From NCBI RefSeq assembly GCF_039871975.1, contig NZ_JBDPLL010000001.1: a stretch of DNA of 64,000 nt; one strand, given 5' to 3'. Under the pieces are notes generated by a model. That model did not search any database. It was not told the DNA's origin and saw only the letters and a program-made list of their open reading frames with translations. The position numbers and the translations under genes are program-made. Each line of letters starts with the position of its first letter. Position 1 is the first letter of the stretch. This DNA is from Trichormus_B sp936914905. GTDB taxonomy: Bacteria; Cyanobacteriota; Cyanobacteriia; Cyanobacteriales; Nostocaceae. This document shows, piece by piece, positions 1 through 8,536 of the stretch.

Positions 1-860
1 TGGGTGGCAAAGACAAACACTCCTGGGCCTGGTTTGGTGCCAACTACATAATCAACGATGCCACCTAATTCTTTGAGTTGGTTAACATCATACATTTTGG
101 TCATTTCATCAATATGACCTGTATAATGATATCCCAACATTCCTCGTTTTGCTACCTTCATGCCTGTAGCATTAGCAACTATTGCTTGCTCAAAAGAAAT
201 TTTTGTCCCATCAGCAAAGCTTGTCACCATTGCAGGATTTTGACCCCAGTGTTTAGCAAAACTAGCTTGAGTGCTGGGGTTGCGATAGGGGTCTTGTAAG
301 CCTTTGATGTTGCCACACAATAGGGGAGTTAAACCGATGCTTTTAATGAAGCGGTAGAGGTTCATTTCTACCCCTGGTTGGTCGCCATCGCAAGCTGTGA
401 GGATGACTCCAGCACGGTCGGCGTGCAGTTTGAGGATAGGGCCAATAGTAGCATCAAGTTCTGCATTCATTAAAATGATATGCTTTTGATGAGCAATCGC
501 TCTCATCACCACATGAGCAGCATATTCAATTGTCCCTGTTACTTCAATAATTGCATCTATGCCATCAGCTTCACACAGGAACATGGAATCTTCAGTGATT
601 GCATATTTACCTTGAATCAGTGCATCTTCTAAATCAACTACACTAGAAATAACCTGAATATCCTCAATTCCTGCTTCTGAATAAGCTCGTTTAGCTGAGT
701 CAATGTGACGGTTAGAAATAGCAACCAACTCCATCCCAGGAATATAATTGATAATTTGATTAGCAATACCGCGACCCATAAAACCAGCACCAATCATTGC
801 TACTTTTACAGGTTTACCTAATGCCGCACGGGCTTGTAAGGCTTTATCTACAATAATCAT
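1..860 (-). CDS. NAD(P)-binding oxidoreductase, homoserine-dehydrogenase-like with SAF region (partial)
   Basis: The frame is open from ATG at 860 to the left edge, so only the first 286 residues are present. The N-terminus carries a Rossmann dinucleotide motif (VAMIGAGFMGRGIANQ, about residues 19-34) and a later VTGT segment. The rest resembles the cyanobacterial SAF-domain oxidoreductases related to homoserine dehydrogenase that often sit in polysaccharide loci. Its start lies 2 bp after the rfbC stop, which suggests translational coupling and membership of the polysaccharide operon. The substrate cannot be told from sequence. Family assignment is from memory of similar proteins. Confidence 0.75.
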   Translation of the reverse strand, partial: MIIVDKALQARAALGKPVKVAMIGAGFMGRGIANQIINYIPGMELVAISNRHIDSAKRAYSEAGIEDIQVISSVVDLEDALIQGKYAITEDSMFLCEADGIDAIIEVTGTIEYAAHVVMRAIAHQKHIILMNAELDATIGPILKLHADRAGVILTACDGDQPGVEMNLYRFIKSIGLTPLLCGNIKGLQDPYRNPSTQASFAKHWGQNPAMVTSFADGTKISFEQAIVANATGMKVAKRGMLGYHYTGHIDEMTKMYDVNQLKELGGIVDYVVGTKPGPGVFVFAT

Positions 861-862
861 TG

Positions 863-1408
863 TTACACTCCTATTAAAATAGATTCTAGTAAAGGCCAAT
901 TTCGGTCTTTATCAGATATTGTAGTTACAGCCAAAGGCCAAGAAATTTCTAAAAGTGGATCATCATAACGCAAACCACGCTCATAACCAGGAGTGTAAAA
1001 TTCACCCACTTGATACACGACTTCAGCACCATCTGTTAAAGCTTGATAACCGTGAGCGAACATTTCTGGTACATATAAAGCCCGGCGATTTTCTGCACTT
1101 AGTTCTACACCAATATGGGACAGATAGGTTGGAAGTTCAGGACGCATATCCACAATTACGTCATAAATAGCTCCTTGAGTACAACGAAGTAATTTAGTTT
1201 CTGCCGCTGGTAGAAGTTGGTAGTGCATTCCTCGCAATGTACCTTTTATATGATTAAAGGAAAGGTTACATTGAGCAATCATTGGCTTTAAGCCATGGTC
1301 AGTAAATTCCTGAGCACAGAAAGTCCGGGCAAAAAAACCACGCTGATCTGGTTTCTCTTCTAAGTCAATAATAAAAGCACCAGGGAGTTTAGTTCTTGTA
1401 AAAATCAT
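863..1408 (-). CDS. rfbC: dTDP-4-dehydrorhamnose 3,5-epimerase family protein
   Basis: 181 residues, the normal length for RmlC/RfbC cupin epimerases. Visible family motifs are the N-terminal RGFFAR, the substrate-binding NLSFNHIKGTLRGMHYQ stretch with the catalytic His of the HYQ motif, KLLRCTQGAIYDVIVDMR, and the P-x-FAHGYQ motif. Known members epimerise C3 and C5 of a nucleotide 4-keto-6-deoxyhexose. In this cluster the partner rfbF makes CDP-glucose, so the substrate may be a CDP- rather than dTDP-sugar (inference). It is followed after 2 bp by the SAF-type oxidoreductase on the same strand. Confidence 0.9.
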   Translation of the reverse strand: MIFTRTKLPGAFIIDLEEKPDQRGFFARTFCAQEFTDHGLKPMIAQCNLSFNHIKGTLRGMHYQLLPAAETKLLRCTQGAIYDVIVDMRPELPTYLSHIGVELSAENRRALYVPEMFAHGYQALTDGAEVVYQVGEFYTPGYERGLRYDDPLLEISWPLAVTTISDKDRNWPLLESILIGV

Positions 1409-1447
1409 AGTTTTTTAAGTAAAAGGTGGCAGAGAATTACGTAAGAC

Positions 1448-1572
1448 TTCAGGAGTCAGAATGGTTAAGAAATTGGTTAATTATCAAATAGTATTGTTGG
1501 CATTGCTCTCAAAAAGGTGACTGCTGATGGCTGTTAGCGTAGCGTGCCGTTAGATATTGGCTGAATGCTTAC
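1448..1572 (+). repeat. Dispersed repeat family R1, copy A
   Basis: About 125 bp starting TTCAGGAGTCAG and ending GCTGAATGCTTAC, in the 265-bp gap between rfbC and the PhyH-like gene. It contains AAATTGGTTAATTATCAAATA and TGACTGCTGATGGCTGTTAG. Other copies are at 12896-13010 (inverted), 27928-28070, 34970-35102 and 59158-59233. Confidence 0.8.
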
Positions 1573-1673
1573 AACATTATTTTTACAATGAGTAATTATC
1601 TGTAAGCACTAGAAATGCTAATGGTTGAACTACTAAATATAATTTAGTAACCATTTTCTATAGTCTCAGGGAT

Positions 1674-2498
1674 TTACTCTTTTTTCGGTTTGATAAAGGT
1701 ATCATCATTGTATTGAGTACAAAGTTCTGGACGCTTTGGTAAATTCGATGTGTATATAAAAAATAGTGTTGAGCGTGCTTCGCTTCTCACAGTACTATGA
1801 TGTAAAACATTGCTGGGATCTACAAAAATCACAGTTCCCGCTTTGCCTGGACAGTATTTCCAAGCTGATCTAGGAATAAAATTAATCATTTGTTGATCGT
1901 TAATTCCTAGAAAATTAGACTTCCAGAGTGCATAATTGATCCGATAATAATTATACCAGTCCAAAAAATTACTAGGTAAGGGTATATATTCAAAGGCACC
2001 GTGTTTTTGTGTCACATTATGTAAATATACGATGACTTTAATCATGCGTCGGTCTTCACCATCTTTATGCCACAATAGTGTTTGTAATTGTTGCTCATTG
2101 GGGAAGTCTTTCCGCATATGAACACCATGGAAAGCTATAGGTAGTCCTATATAGTTTTCGACAATATTTTGTAGGCGTTCTTCAATTCCCCAAGTAAAAA
2201 ACTCTGGCAAATCTGTAACTGTATAAATTTGGGGTAATTTATATCCTGATTGGATATTTCTTGGGCTTTTCATCATAGCTGTATAACTGTTAGCAAGCTC
2301 TAACATCTGTGCAGTTGATGGTAATTCTAAATTCTCTAAAGAAGTGATGTAAATACCTTCTCGTTTTAGACTTTTAGCAATTAATTGATCAGAATTAGAT
2401 AATACAGGTAATTTTTTTCTATGCTTGGATAATGATATTTGATAACCTAGTTCAGAAGTCAAGGTATTGATTTTGTCGTTAAGTTTAGCAATAGTCAT
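1674..2498 (-). CDS. PhyH-like 2-oxoglutarate/Fe(II) dioxygenase family protein
   Basis: 274 residues. The double-stranded beta-helix signature is visible: the iron-binding H-x-D (WHKDGEDRR, His144 and Asp146), a distal His in VLHHSTVRSEARS (about 233-234) and a following Arg for 2-oxoglutarate. That pattern fits phytanoyl-CoA dioxygenase-like enzymes. No signal peptide or membrane segment is seen, so it should be cytosolic. The substrate is unknown; its place between a GT2 gene (24 bp upstream) and rfbC suggests modification of a sugar or of a polysaccharide decoration (inference). The 3' side holds repeat R1 copy A. Confidence 0.7.
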   Translation of the reverse strand: MTIAKLNDKINTLTSELGYQISLSKHRKKLPVLSNSDQLIAKSLKREGIYITSLENLELPSTAQMLELANSYTAMMKSPRNIQSGYKLPQIYTVTDLPEFFTWGIEERLQNIVENYIGLPIAFHGVHMRKDFPNEQQLQTLLWHKDGEDRRMIKVIVYLHNVTQKHGAFEYIPLPSNFLDWYNYYRINYALWKSNFLGINDQQMINFIPRSAWKYCPGKAGTVIFVDPSNVLHHSTVRSEARSTLFFIYTSNLPKRPELCTQYNDDTFIKPKKE

Positions 2499-2521
2499 AT
2501 AACTTCTAAATTTCTCAGTTC

Positions 2522-3529
2522 TTATTCTTTATTACGACGGACAACTTGGTTAGATGTTCGCTGAAATTCTGCGATTTTCAATTCTGGATAAGCCATAATT
2601 TCAAAAGCAGAAATAGTCACTAATGCTAAAAAAGGAACGACTGTTTGAATAGCAGAAACTGGCCATCTTCTCAACGCACCAAAGAACACTCTCAAGTTAA
2701 TCTCCCGAAAATTATGTAGCATCATCTTTCCAGAAAATTGCTTGGAATATCCATTTTCCTGCAGTTTTAAAATTACTTCTGGGATGTGTTTATATTGCAT
2801 TAATAGCGCAGATTTTGGCTCCTTTTGCCAATAACTCACACCAACAATACATTCCAGGTAAGTATCTCTAGTAACAATTATTTTACCATTAGCGGCACAA
2901 TAACCCGCTAAATATGCTAAAGATATCCAATTATTGATAGCATCTGGCCAAATTTGTAGAGCGCGTTTAACTAAGTCAGTACGATATATTGTAGCAGTGA
3001 GAAAAATGACTGCTCCCACACTTTTAGTAAAGCAATATTCAAAGATTGCCTTACCATCACCATCACCATTTTCAGTATCAGTATCAAACCAGCAATTACC
3101 ACAAATTGTTGGTGGATGAACTGGTTCACCAGTTATTTTATTCCTACCAGAAAAATTGAGGAAAACTAATGATAAGTCCTCAATTTTTTTTATTTTTCCT
3201 ATTACATAACTTACTGCTCTTTCTTGAATTGGATCATCATCACCAATTGTCCAAACATATTTTGTAGTTGCCGAACTTAAGCAATAGATGATATTTTTCA
3301 TGACGCCTAAGTTTTCACTATTCCGATTAGATCTAAAAGTGATATTATTAAGAGTATGTTGCCATTTTTGGATAATTTCTTGAGTGTTATCAGTCGAACA
3401 ATTATCAGAAACTAATACCTCACATTCACATTCATATCCTTTGATAGCCTTAGACAGCCACTCTAATTGTTGCTCAAGTAAATTGGCCCGATTATAAGTA
3501 GGAATAGCAATGGTCAATAATTTACTCAT
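2522..3529 (-). CDS. Glycosyltransferase family 2
   Basis: 335 residues. The GT-A fold is shown by the N-terminal TIAIPTYNRANLL, the nucleotide-sugar segment VLVSDNCSTDNT and the WTIGDDDPIQ motif (DxD-like metal site). The C-terminal part has hydrophobic stretches and may associate with the membrane. It probably transfers one sugar in surface polysaccharide assembly; donor and acceptor are unknown. Directly upstream (3593-4533) lies a degenerate paralogue, so this is the surviving copy of a tandem duplication. It ends 23 bp before the PhyH-like gene. Confidence 0.85.
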   Translation of the reverse strand: MSKLLTIAIPTYNRANLLEQQLEWLSKAIKGYECECEVLVSDNCSTDNTQEIIQKWQHTLNNITFRSNRNSENLGVMKNIIYCLSSATTKYVWTIGDDDPIQERAVSYVIGKIKKIEDLSLVFLNFSGRNKITGEPVHPPTICGNCWFDTDTENGDGDGKAIFEYCFTKSVGAVIFLTATIYRTDLVKRALQIWPDAINNWISLAYLAGYCAANGKIIVTRDTYLECIVGVSYWQKEPKSALLMQYKHIPEVILKLQENGYSKQFSGKMMLHNFREINLRVFFGALRRWPVSAIQTVVPFLALVTISAFEIMAYPELKIAEFQRTSNQVVRRNKE

Positions 3530-3592
3530 GACTGATTAAACAAATTGTCAATATCTTAGATTTACTATTTCAATGATCATCCTATTTATTAG

Positions 3593-4533
3593 TTATATTA
3601 CTGAATAAGTAAGAAGTCTTCGCCTAGATATACCTACTACCATTAAGCAGGTTATGATAATATTTATTATCGTCAAAGTCCATATTATCAAAGCACCTAA
3701 AAATACCCTCATATTCTTTTCTACAAAGTCATAGATAACTAATTTGTAGAAAAATATTTCGCTATGGCCTATTTCCATAAGTTTTAGGTAAATCATGGGT
3801 AGGTCTAAATAATGTATCCTAAGCTAGAGTTTTTCTCTAGGTGCATAATTCATGCCGCAAGCATATTCTAAATAAACATTTTGCTAATTATTACACTTCC
3901 CTGATCAGCACAACATGGAGTCCAATATATCTGGGATTTTCTGTTATTTACGTTATTTACACTAGACGTCCATAATTTTAAAGCCTATTGAACTGCTTGT
4001 ATTTTGTATACTTGAGCAGTCATAAAAGCTAGACTACCAAAGTTCTTATGTAAATAATTATCAATTAGAGGTTTACAATCAGATACAATTTCTTTATTTC
4101 TAATAGGAAAGTAGGGTTCATGAGCTAGTTTACTACTTCCTACATAAAGCCTGGGAAAATTCAAAGTTAATAATGCTAACTCTGGATTGTTTCTCAGGAT
4201 GTTGATTACATATTCTAAAGTCCTTTTCTGAATAGGATCATCATGACTAATTACCCAAGCATATTTAGTTATAGCAGATTGAAAGCAATGAGATATAGTA
4301 GCTACTACACTAATAGTACTTTTAGTTTTATTAGTTGTAAATAAAGATTGATTAAATATTTTATGCCATTTATTAATAGTTACTTGAGTATTATCTGTGA
4401 AACAATTATAAGAGAGAATTATTTCACATTCAGATGCAAGACCCTTAATAGCTTTTGCTAACCAAGAGAGTTGTTCGTCTAAAAATGTGGCACGATTGAA
4501 TCTACAAATAGTAATTGTGAGTAATTTATTCAT
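3593..4533 (-). pseudogene. Degenerate tandem copy of the GT2 glycosyltransferase
   Basis: Two open pieces line up end to end with the intact GT2 at 2522-3529. The N-terminal piece (3985-4533) has LLTITICRFNRATFLDEQL against LLTIAIPTYNRANLLEQQL. The C-terminal piece (3593-3796) has NMRVFLGALIIW against NLRVFFGALRRW. The N-terminal frame ends in TAG exactly where the intact copy reads KRALQIWPDAINN; here it is stop-ALKLWTSSVNN. The region between is out of frame. Active-site positions are eroded too: DNCSTDN has become YNCFTDN and GDDDP has become SHDDP. I see a non-functional duplicate; decay is older than a single hit. Confidence 0.85.
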
Positions 4534-4592
4534 ATTTGATGCTCCTAGATTTGATAAATAAATTTGAGAGAACTAGTCCCACCATCAATTCA

Positions 4593-4670
4593 GAATGCTT
4601 CTTTCAAAAGAGCTACGCCAACAAAATTCAAAATGTATGTATAACGCGTTAGCTCTTCAGAGATGCCGTA
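4593..4670. repeat. Dispersed repeat family R2, copy 1
   Basis: Begins AATGCTTCTTTCAAAAGAGC, continues TACGCCAACAAAATTCAAAATG and ends near TTCAGAGATGCCGTA, in the gap between the dead GT2 and the SDR epimerase. Related copies are at 23848-23935 and 28109-28210. Confidence 0.7.
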
Positions 4671-4761
4671 CTATACTATAGTAGCTTATCTATCAATGAT
4701 GGCTTTCGGAACTAAATTATTTGACTTGGAAACTTCAATTACTTCCTTATTGCAACCTTAA

Positions 4762-5790
4762 CTACTTTTTAGCCCAGAAAAAATTTTGATCAATTTGTTG
4801 AGTGCGAATTAGATACTCCAGCTGCTTTAATCTTGTGAATCCTCTAAACAAGAAAGTATCTTCACTCATGTCGATTTGACTGAATAAATCAAATAATTGT
4901 TTAGCGCCAGTTTGAGCGTCCCAGTCACACTTAAATCCGGGTAAGATTGTGTTAATTTTCTCGAAAGATACTCGATAGCTACGATTGTCTGAACCTTTAC
5001 TACCAAAGGTTAATTTACAACCAGGGAAAGTGTTGGCAATAATTTCGGCTATTTCTTTAACGCGATAGTTATTTGCTGTATCTCCAACGTTAAAAACTTG
5101 ATTGTGGACAATATCTCTTGGTGCTTCTAAGGCACAAACAATGGCTTTACAAATATCTAAAGCATGAACTAATGGCCGCCAAGGAGTACCATTACTGGTC
5201 ATTTTAATTTCTCTGGTAGTCCATGCTAAACCACATAAATTATTTAAAACAATGTCAAATCGCATTCTTGGAGAAGCACCAAAAGCGGTAGCATTTCGCA
5301 TGAATGTAGGAGAGAAATTATCATCAGCTAATGGTTGAATATCTCTCTCTACTAATGTCTTGCATTCTGCGTAAGCTGTTTGCGGATTAACAGGTGATTC
5401 TTCTGTGACATAACCTTTAGTGGCAACACCATAAACACTACAAGAAGACATATAAAGAAAGCGACGTACCCCCATTGTTTTCGCTAAGTCAGCTAGACAA
5501 ACAGAACCTAAATGATTAATTTCATAGGTAATGTGAGGTGCTAATTTTCCAGCGGGGTCATTAGAAAGTTCCGCCATGTGAACTATTGCTTCCACACCTT
5601 CTAAATCTTCAGGAAGAATATTACGAATATCTTTGTTGAGAGTTTTAGGTGTGATGTTAGTTCCATTATATAGCCAACCAACTTTATAAAAACCTGTATC
5701 TAGTCCGCTTACTTCGTGACCTTTGGCAATTAATAAAGAAGGTAGTAAAGAACCAAGATATCCTTCTATTCCTGTGACTAATATTTTCAT
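4762..5790 (-). CDS. NAD-dependent epimerase/dehydratase (extended SDR)
   Basis: 342 residues. The N-terminal TGIEGYLG is the extended-SDR TGxxGxxG motif. The catalytic Tyr-x3-Lys is Tyr140-Lys144 (YAECK), with the Ser region MSSCSVYG about 25 residues before. A conserved Arg-Asn segment (FMRNATAFGASPRMR) follows. Extended SDRs epimerise, dehydrate or reduce nucleotide sugars; with rfbF nearby a CDP-sugar is possible but not shown. It lies 126 bp from lhgO on the same strand and belongs to the same polysaccharide cluster. Confidence 0.85.
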   Translation of the reverse strand: MKILVTGIEGYLGSLLPSLLIAKGHEVSGLDTGFYKVGWLYNGTNITPKTLNKDIRNILPEDLEGVEAIVHMAELSNDPAGKLAPHITYEINHLGSVCLADLAKTMGVRRFLYMSSCSVYGVATKGYVTEESPVNPQTAYAECKTLVERDIQPLADDNFSPTFMRNATAFGASPRMRFDIVLNNLCGLAWTTREIKMTSNGTPWRPLVHALDICKAIVCALEAPRDIVHNQVFNVGDTANNYRVKEIAEIIANTFPGCKLTFGSKGSDNRSYRVSFEKINTILPGFKCDWDAQTGAKQLFDLFSQIDMSEDTFLFRGFTRLKQLEYLIRTQQIDQNFFWAKK

Positions 5791-5916
5791 AGTTTTTAAG
5801 TATTTTGAGGTATAAAGTTACTTTTGACTTCACATGTAGAGGATGACTAATTAACCGCAAATCAACATAGATTAATGCGGATGGAATTCTCCAGCAATTC
5901 CCACTCTAAATTTCGT

Positions 5917-7128
5917 TTAGGCTACTAAGCTTTCTAAATGAGACTGTTGCGATATTTGAGTGACAATCGCTTTACCAATTTCTAGAGAAGATGTGGCTGC
6001 GGGAGAGGGTGCATTGCAAACATGAATGGAGTTATCACCTTGGATGATTAGAAAATCATCTACCAATGAGCCATTATTCATTAGTGCTTGTGCGCGAACT
6101 CCTGCATGGGTTGGGACTAAATCTTTTGCTTGAACTTCGGGAATTAGTTTTTGCAAACTTTTGACAAAGGCAGCCTTACTAAAGGAACGAATAATTTCCT
6201 GAATGCCTTCATCAGCGTGTTTAGCAGCTAGTTTCCAGAATCCGGGATAGGTCATTACTTCGGCAAAATCTCGCAGGTCAAAATCGGTTTTTTTGTAACC
6301 TTCGCGTTTAAGACTGAGAACGGCATTTGGCCCTGCGTGAACGCTATTATCAATCATACGGGTTAAGTGAACACCCAAAAAGGGAAAGTCCGGGTTAGGA
6401 ACTGGGTAAATCAAGGTTTTAACGAGATAGCATTTTGCGGGTGTGAGTTCGTAGTATTCACCACGGAAGGGGATGATTTTCGCTTGGGGATTTGCTTTAC
6501 CTAATTTTGCAATGCGATCGCTATGCAATCCGCCACAATTGATCACAAATTTAGTTTCAAAATTACCCTTATTGGTATCAATTACTTGGTCTTTACCTCT
6601 TTGGAAGATTTGCTTAACTTTAGTATTGAGGCGTAAATCTCCCCCTTGTTTCTGAATAATTTCAGCGTATTTCAAACAAACTTGTTTGTAATTAACAATA
6701 CCTGTAGATAATACGCGAATTCCGCCTACACAACTAACATGAGGTTCAATTTCTTTAACTTCTTCGGGACTAATTCTTTGTACTGCTATGCCGTTATCTA
6801 AACCACGTTTGTAGAGGTTCTCTAAACGTGGTAGTTCCTGTGATTCTGTGGCCACAATCACTTTACCACAAAGGTCATGATCAATACCATACTTTTGGCA
6901 GAATTCAACCATTGAACGACTGCCATCACGGCAGAATTGAGCTTTAAAGCTACCTGGTTTGTAGTAAATTCCCGAATGAATTACACCACTATTATTACCT
7001 GTTTGGTGAAATGCCCATTGGCTCTCTTTTTCTAAAACTAAAATCTCAGCATGGGGATAGCGATCTCCTAAAACCATAGCTGTAGAAAGTCCCAGTATAC
7101 CCCCACCAATAATCGCAAAATCATACAT
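5917..7128 (-). CDS. lhgO: L-2-hydroxyglutarate oxidase-like FAD-dependent oxidoreductase
   Basis: 403 residues, the usual length of LhgO (YgaF) proteins of the DAO family. The N-terminus MYDFAIIGGGILGLSTAM is a FAD-binding GxGxxG motif followed by the VLEK acidic strand end and the QTGNNSGVIHSGIYY segment typical of this family. A C-terminal NAPSPAATSSLEIG segment fits the FAD-contacting end. Characterised members oxidise L-2-hydroxyglutarate to 2-oxoglutarate. Why it sits in a polysaccharide cluster is unclear; one idea is that it handles a by-product of a 2-oxoglutarate-dependent step such as the neighbouring PhyH-like enzyme (speculative). Confidence 0.85.
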   Translation of the reverse strand: MYDFAIIGGGILGLSTAMVLGDRYPHAEILVLEKESQWAFHQTGNNSGVIHSGIYYKPGSFKAQFCRDGSRSMVEFCQKYGIDHDLCGKVIVATESQELPRLENLYKRGLDNGIAVQRISPEEVKEIEPHVSCVGGIRVLSTGIVNYKQVCLKYAEIIQKQGGDLRLNTKVKQIFQRGKDQVIDTNKGNFETKFVINCGGLHSDRIAKLGKANPQAKIIPFRGEYYELTPAKCYLVKTLIYPVPNPDFPFLGVHLTRMIDNSVHAGPNAVLSLKREGYKKTDFDLRDFAEVMTYPGFWKLAAKHADEGIQEIIRSFSKAAFVKSLQKLIPEVQAKDLVPTHAGVRAQALMNNGSLVDDFLIIQGDNSIHVCNAPSPAATSSLEIGKAIVTQISQQSHLESLVA

Positions 7129-7305
7129 TAGTAATTTTTCCTCGATCCAAAATCTAAGTTGTAAAATCTACTATTGTTAGTACTTATGTAACTCGCATAT
7201 TAGTATGGTGTGTTAGGTGTTGAGAATCTGTTGATATTACCCAATTTATTAGCTCTGAATTACCCTACGACTTGATTATGATACTTGCAGAGACTCTAAT
7301 TATTA

Positions 7306-8079
7306 TTACCACACTTTCCAAGGTGCTTGATCATTTTGCCATAGCCCCTCTAGGTATTGTTTATCTCTTAAAGTATCCATTGGTTGCCAAAATCCATTAT
7401 GTCTAAAAGCTGAAAGTTGTTCCATATCAGCTAATTTTTCCAATGGCTCTTTCTCCCAAACGGTAGATTCATCAGTAATGAAGTTAATCACTTCAGGTTC
7501 AAGCACAAAATAACCACCATTAATCCATGCACCATCGCCTTCAGGTTTTTCTCGAAAACTAGTAATTCTAGTTTGCTCTTGTGCTAGAGAAATTGCACCA
7601 AACCTTCCTACTGGTTGTACTGCACTTAATGTTGCTAAAGTTTTTTGTTCTTTATGAAATTTTAGGAGTTCGGTAATATTTACATCACTAACACCATCGC
7701 CATAAGTAAAGCAAAAAGTATCATTACCAATATGTTCTCTCACTTTTTTTAAACGTCCACCTGTCATGGTATTATCACCTGTATGAACTAAGGTAACTCG
7801 CCAGGGTTCAGCATATCCAGAATGTATATTCATCTGGTTAAAGCGCATATCAAAAGTTACATCTGACATATATAAGAAGTAGTTAGCAAAATACTCCTTA
7901 ATAATGTAACCTTTGTAGCCGCAACAGATAATAAATTCATTAATACCATGAGCCGAATATATCTTCATGATATGCCAGAGAATTGGCTTACCTCCAATCT
8001 CAACCATAGGCTTCGGCCTGATACTGGTTTCTTCACTGAGGCGTGTACCCAGTCCACCAGCCAAAATCACTGCTTTCAT
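7306..8079 (-). CDS. rfbF: Glucose-1-phosphate cytidylyltransferase
   Basis: 257 residues, the exact family size. The N-terminal MKAVILAGGLGTRLSEET motif is the nucleotidyltransferase signature, followed by RPKPMVEIGGKPILWHIM. The central FTYGDGVSDV holds the metal-binding Asp, and the C-terminus HNGFWQPMDTLRDK is characteristic of RfbF. It makes CDP-glucose, the first step toward CDP-linked 6-deoxy and 3,6-dideoxyhexoses. It is the most upstream gene of the minus-strand cluster and could be its first cistron. The expected next gene, CDP-glucose 4,6-dehydratase (rfbG), is not adjacent here. Confidence 0.93.
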   Translation of the reverse strand: MKAVILAGGLGTRLSEETSIRPKPMVEIGGKPILWHIMKIYSAHGINEFIICCGYKGYIIKEYFANYFLYMSDVTFDMRFNQMNIHSGYAEPWRVTLVHTGDNTMTGGRLKKVREHIGNDTFCFTYGDGVSDVNITELLKFHKEQKTLATLSAVQPVGRFGAISLAQEQTRITSFREKPEGDGAWINGGYFVLEPEVINFITDESTVWEKEPLEKLADMEQLSAFRHNGFWQPMDTLRDKQYLEGLWQNDQAPWKVW

Positions 8080-8536
8080 GCAATCACCTTAAAGATTTAT
8101 TTTATTTAGGTTATTATTCGAGTTTTCAGAGATGAGGAGGATGCACGACAAATAGAGAAATAATCTAGATAAAACATCAACTTCTATACAGTTCTATCTA
8201 TAACTAACCTAGAAATAATCTAACTGGAAACTGCTGAAAAATTATAAAGAATTAGTGAATTTAATATATTTTATATGTAAAACATTTATGAACATCAGTG
8301 GTTATATCTTAGATATATACATTTAATAATCTTTATTAGATGTAATATAAATACCCTCTGATGTTAACTATCTTAAGAGGGAAACTTTGATAGGTATTTA
8401 AGGTTTGCTGCAAGAATTCCTTCGTGATAGTGTAGCCTGGGTTTAGCCATGAAGTAGGAGTTGGAAATAAGTCATAACAAGTCATAATAGTCTCGAATCT
8501 GAAAAAGTGCTTAATTGTTATCTGTCACCTACTATT
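8080..8536. other. Intergenic region, no gene recognised
   Basis: 457 bp between rfbF and the kinase-TPR gene, both on the minus strand. The part next to rfbF is AT-rich and probably carries the polysaccharide-cluster promoter, but no clear box was found. No RNA gene or repeat copy was recognised. Confidence 0.5.
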
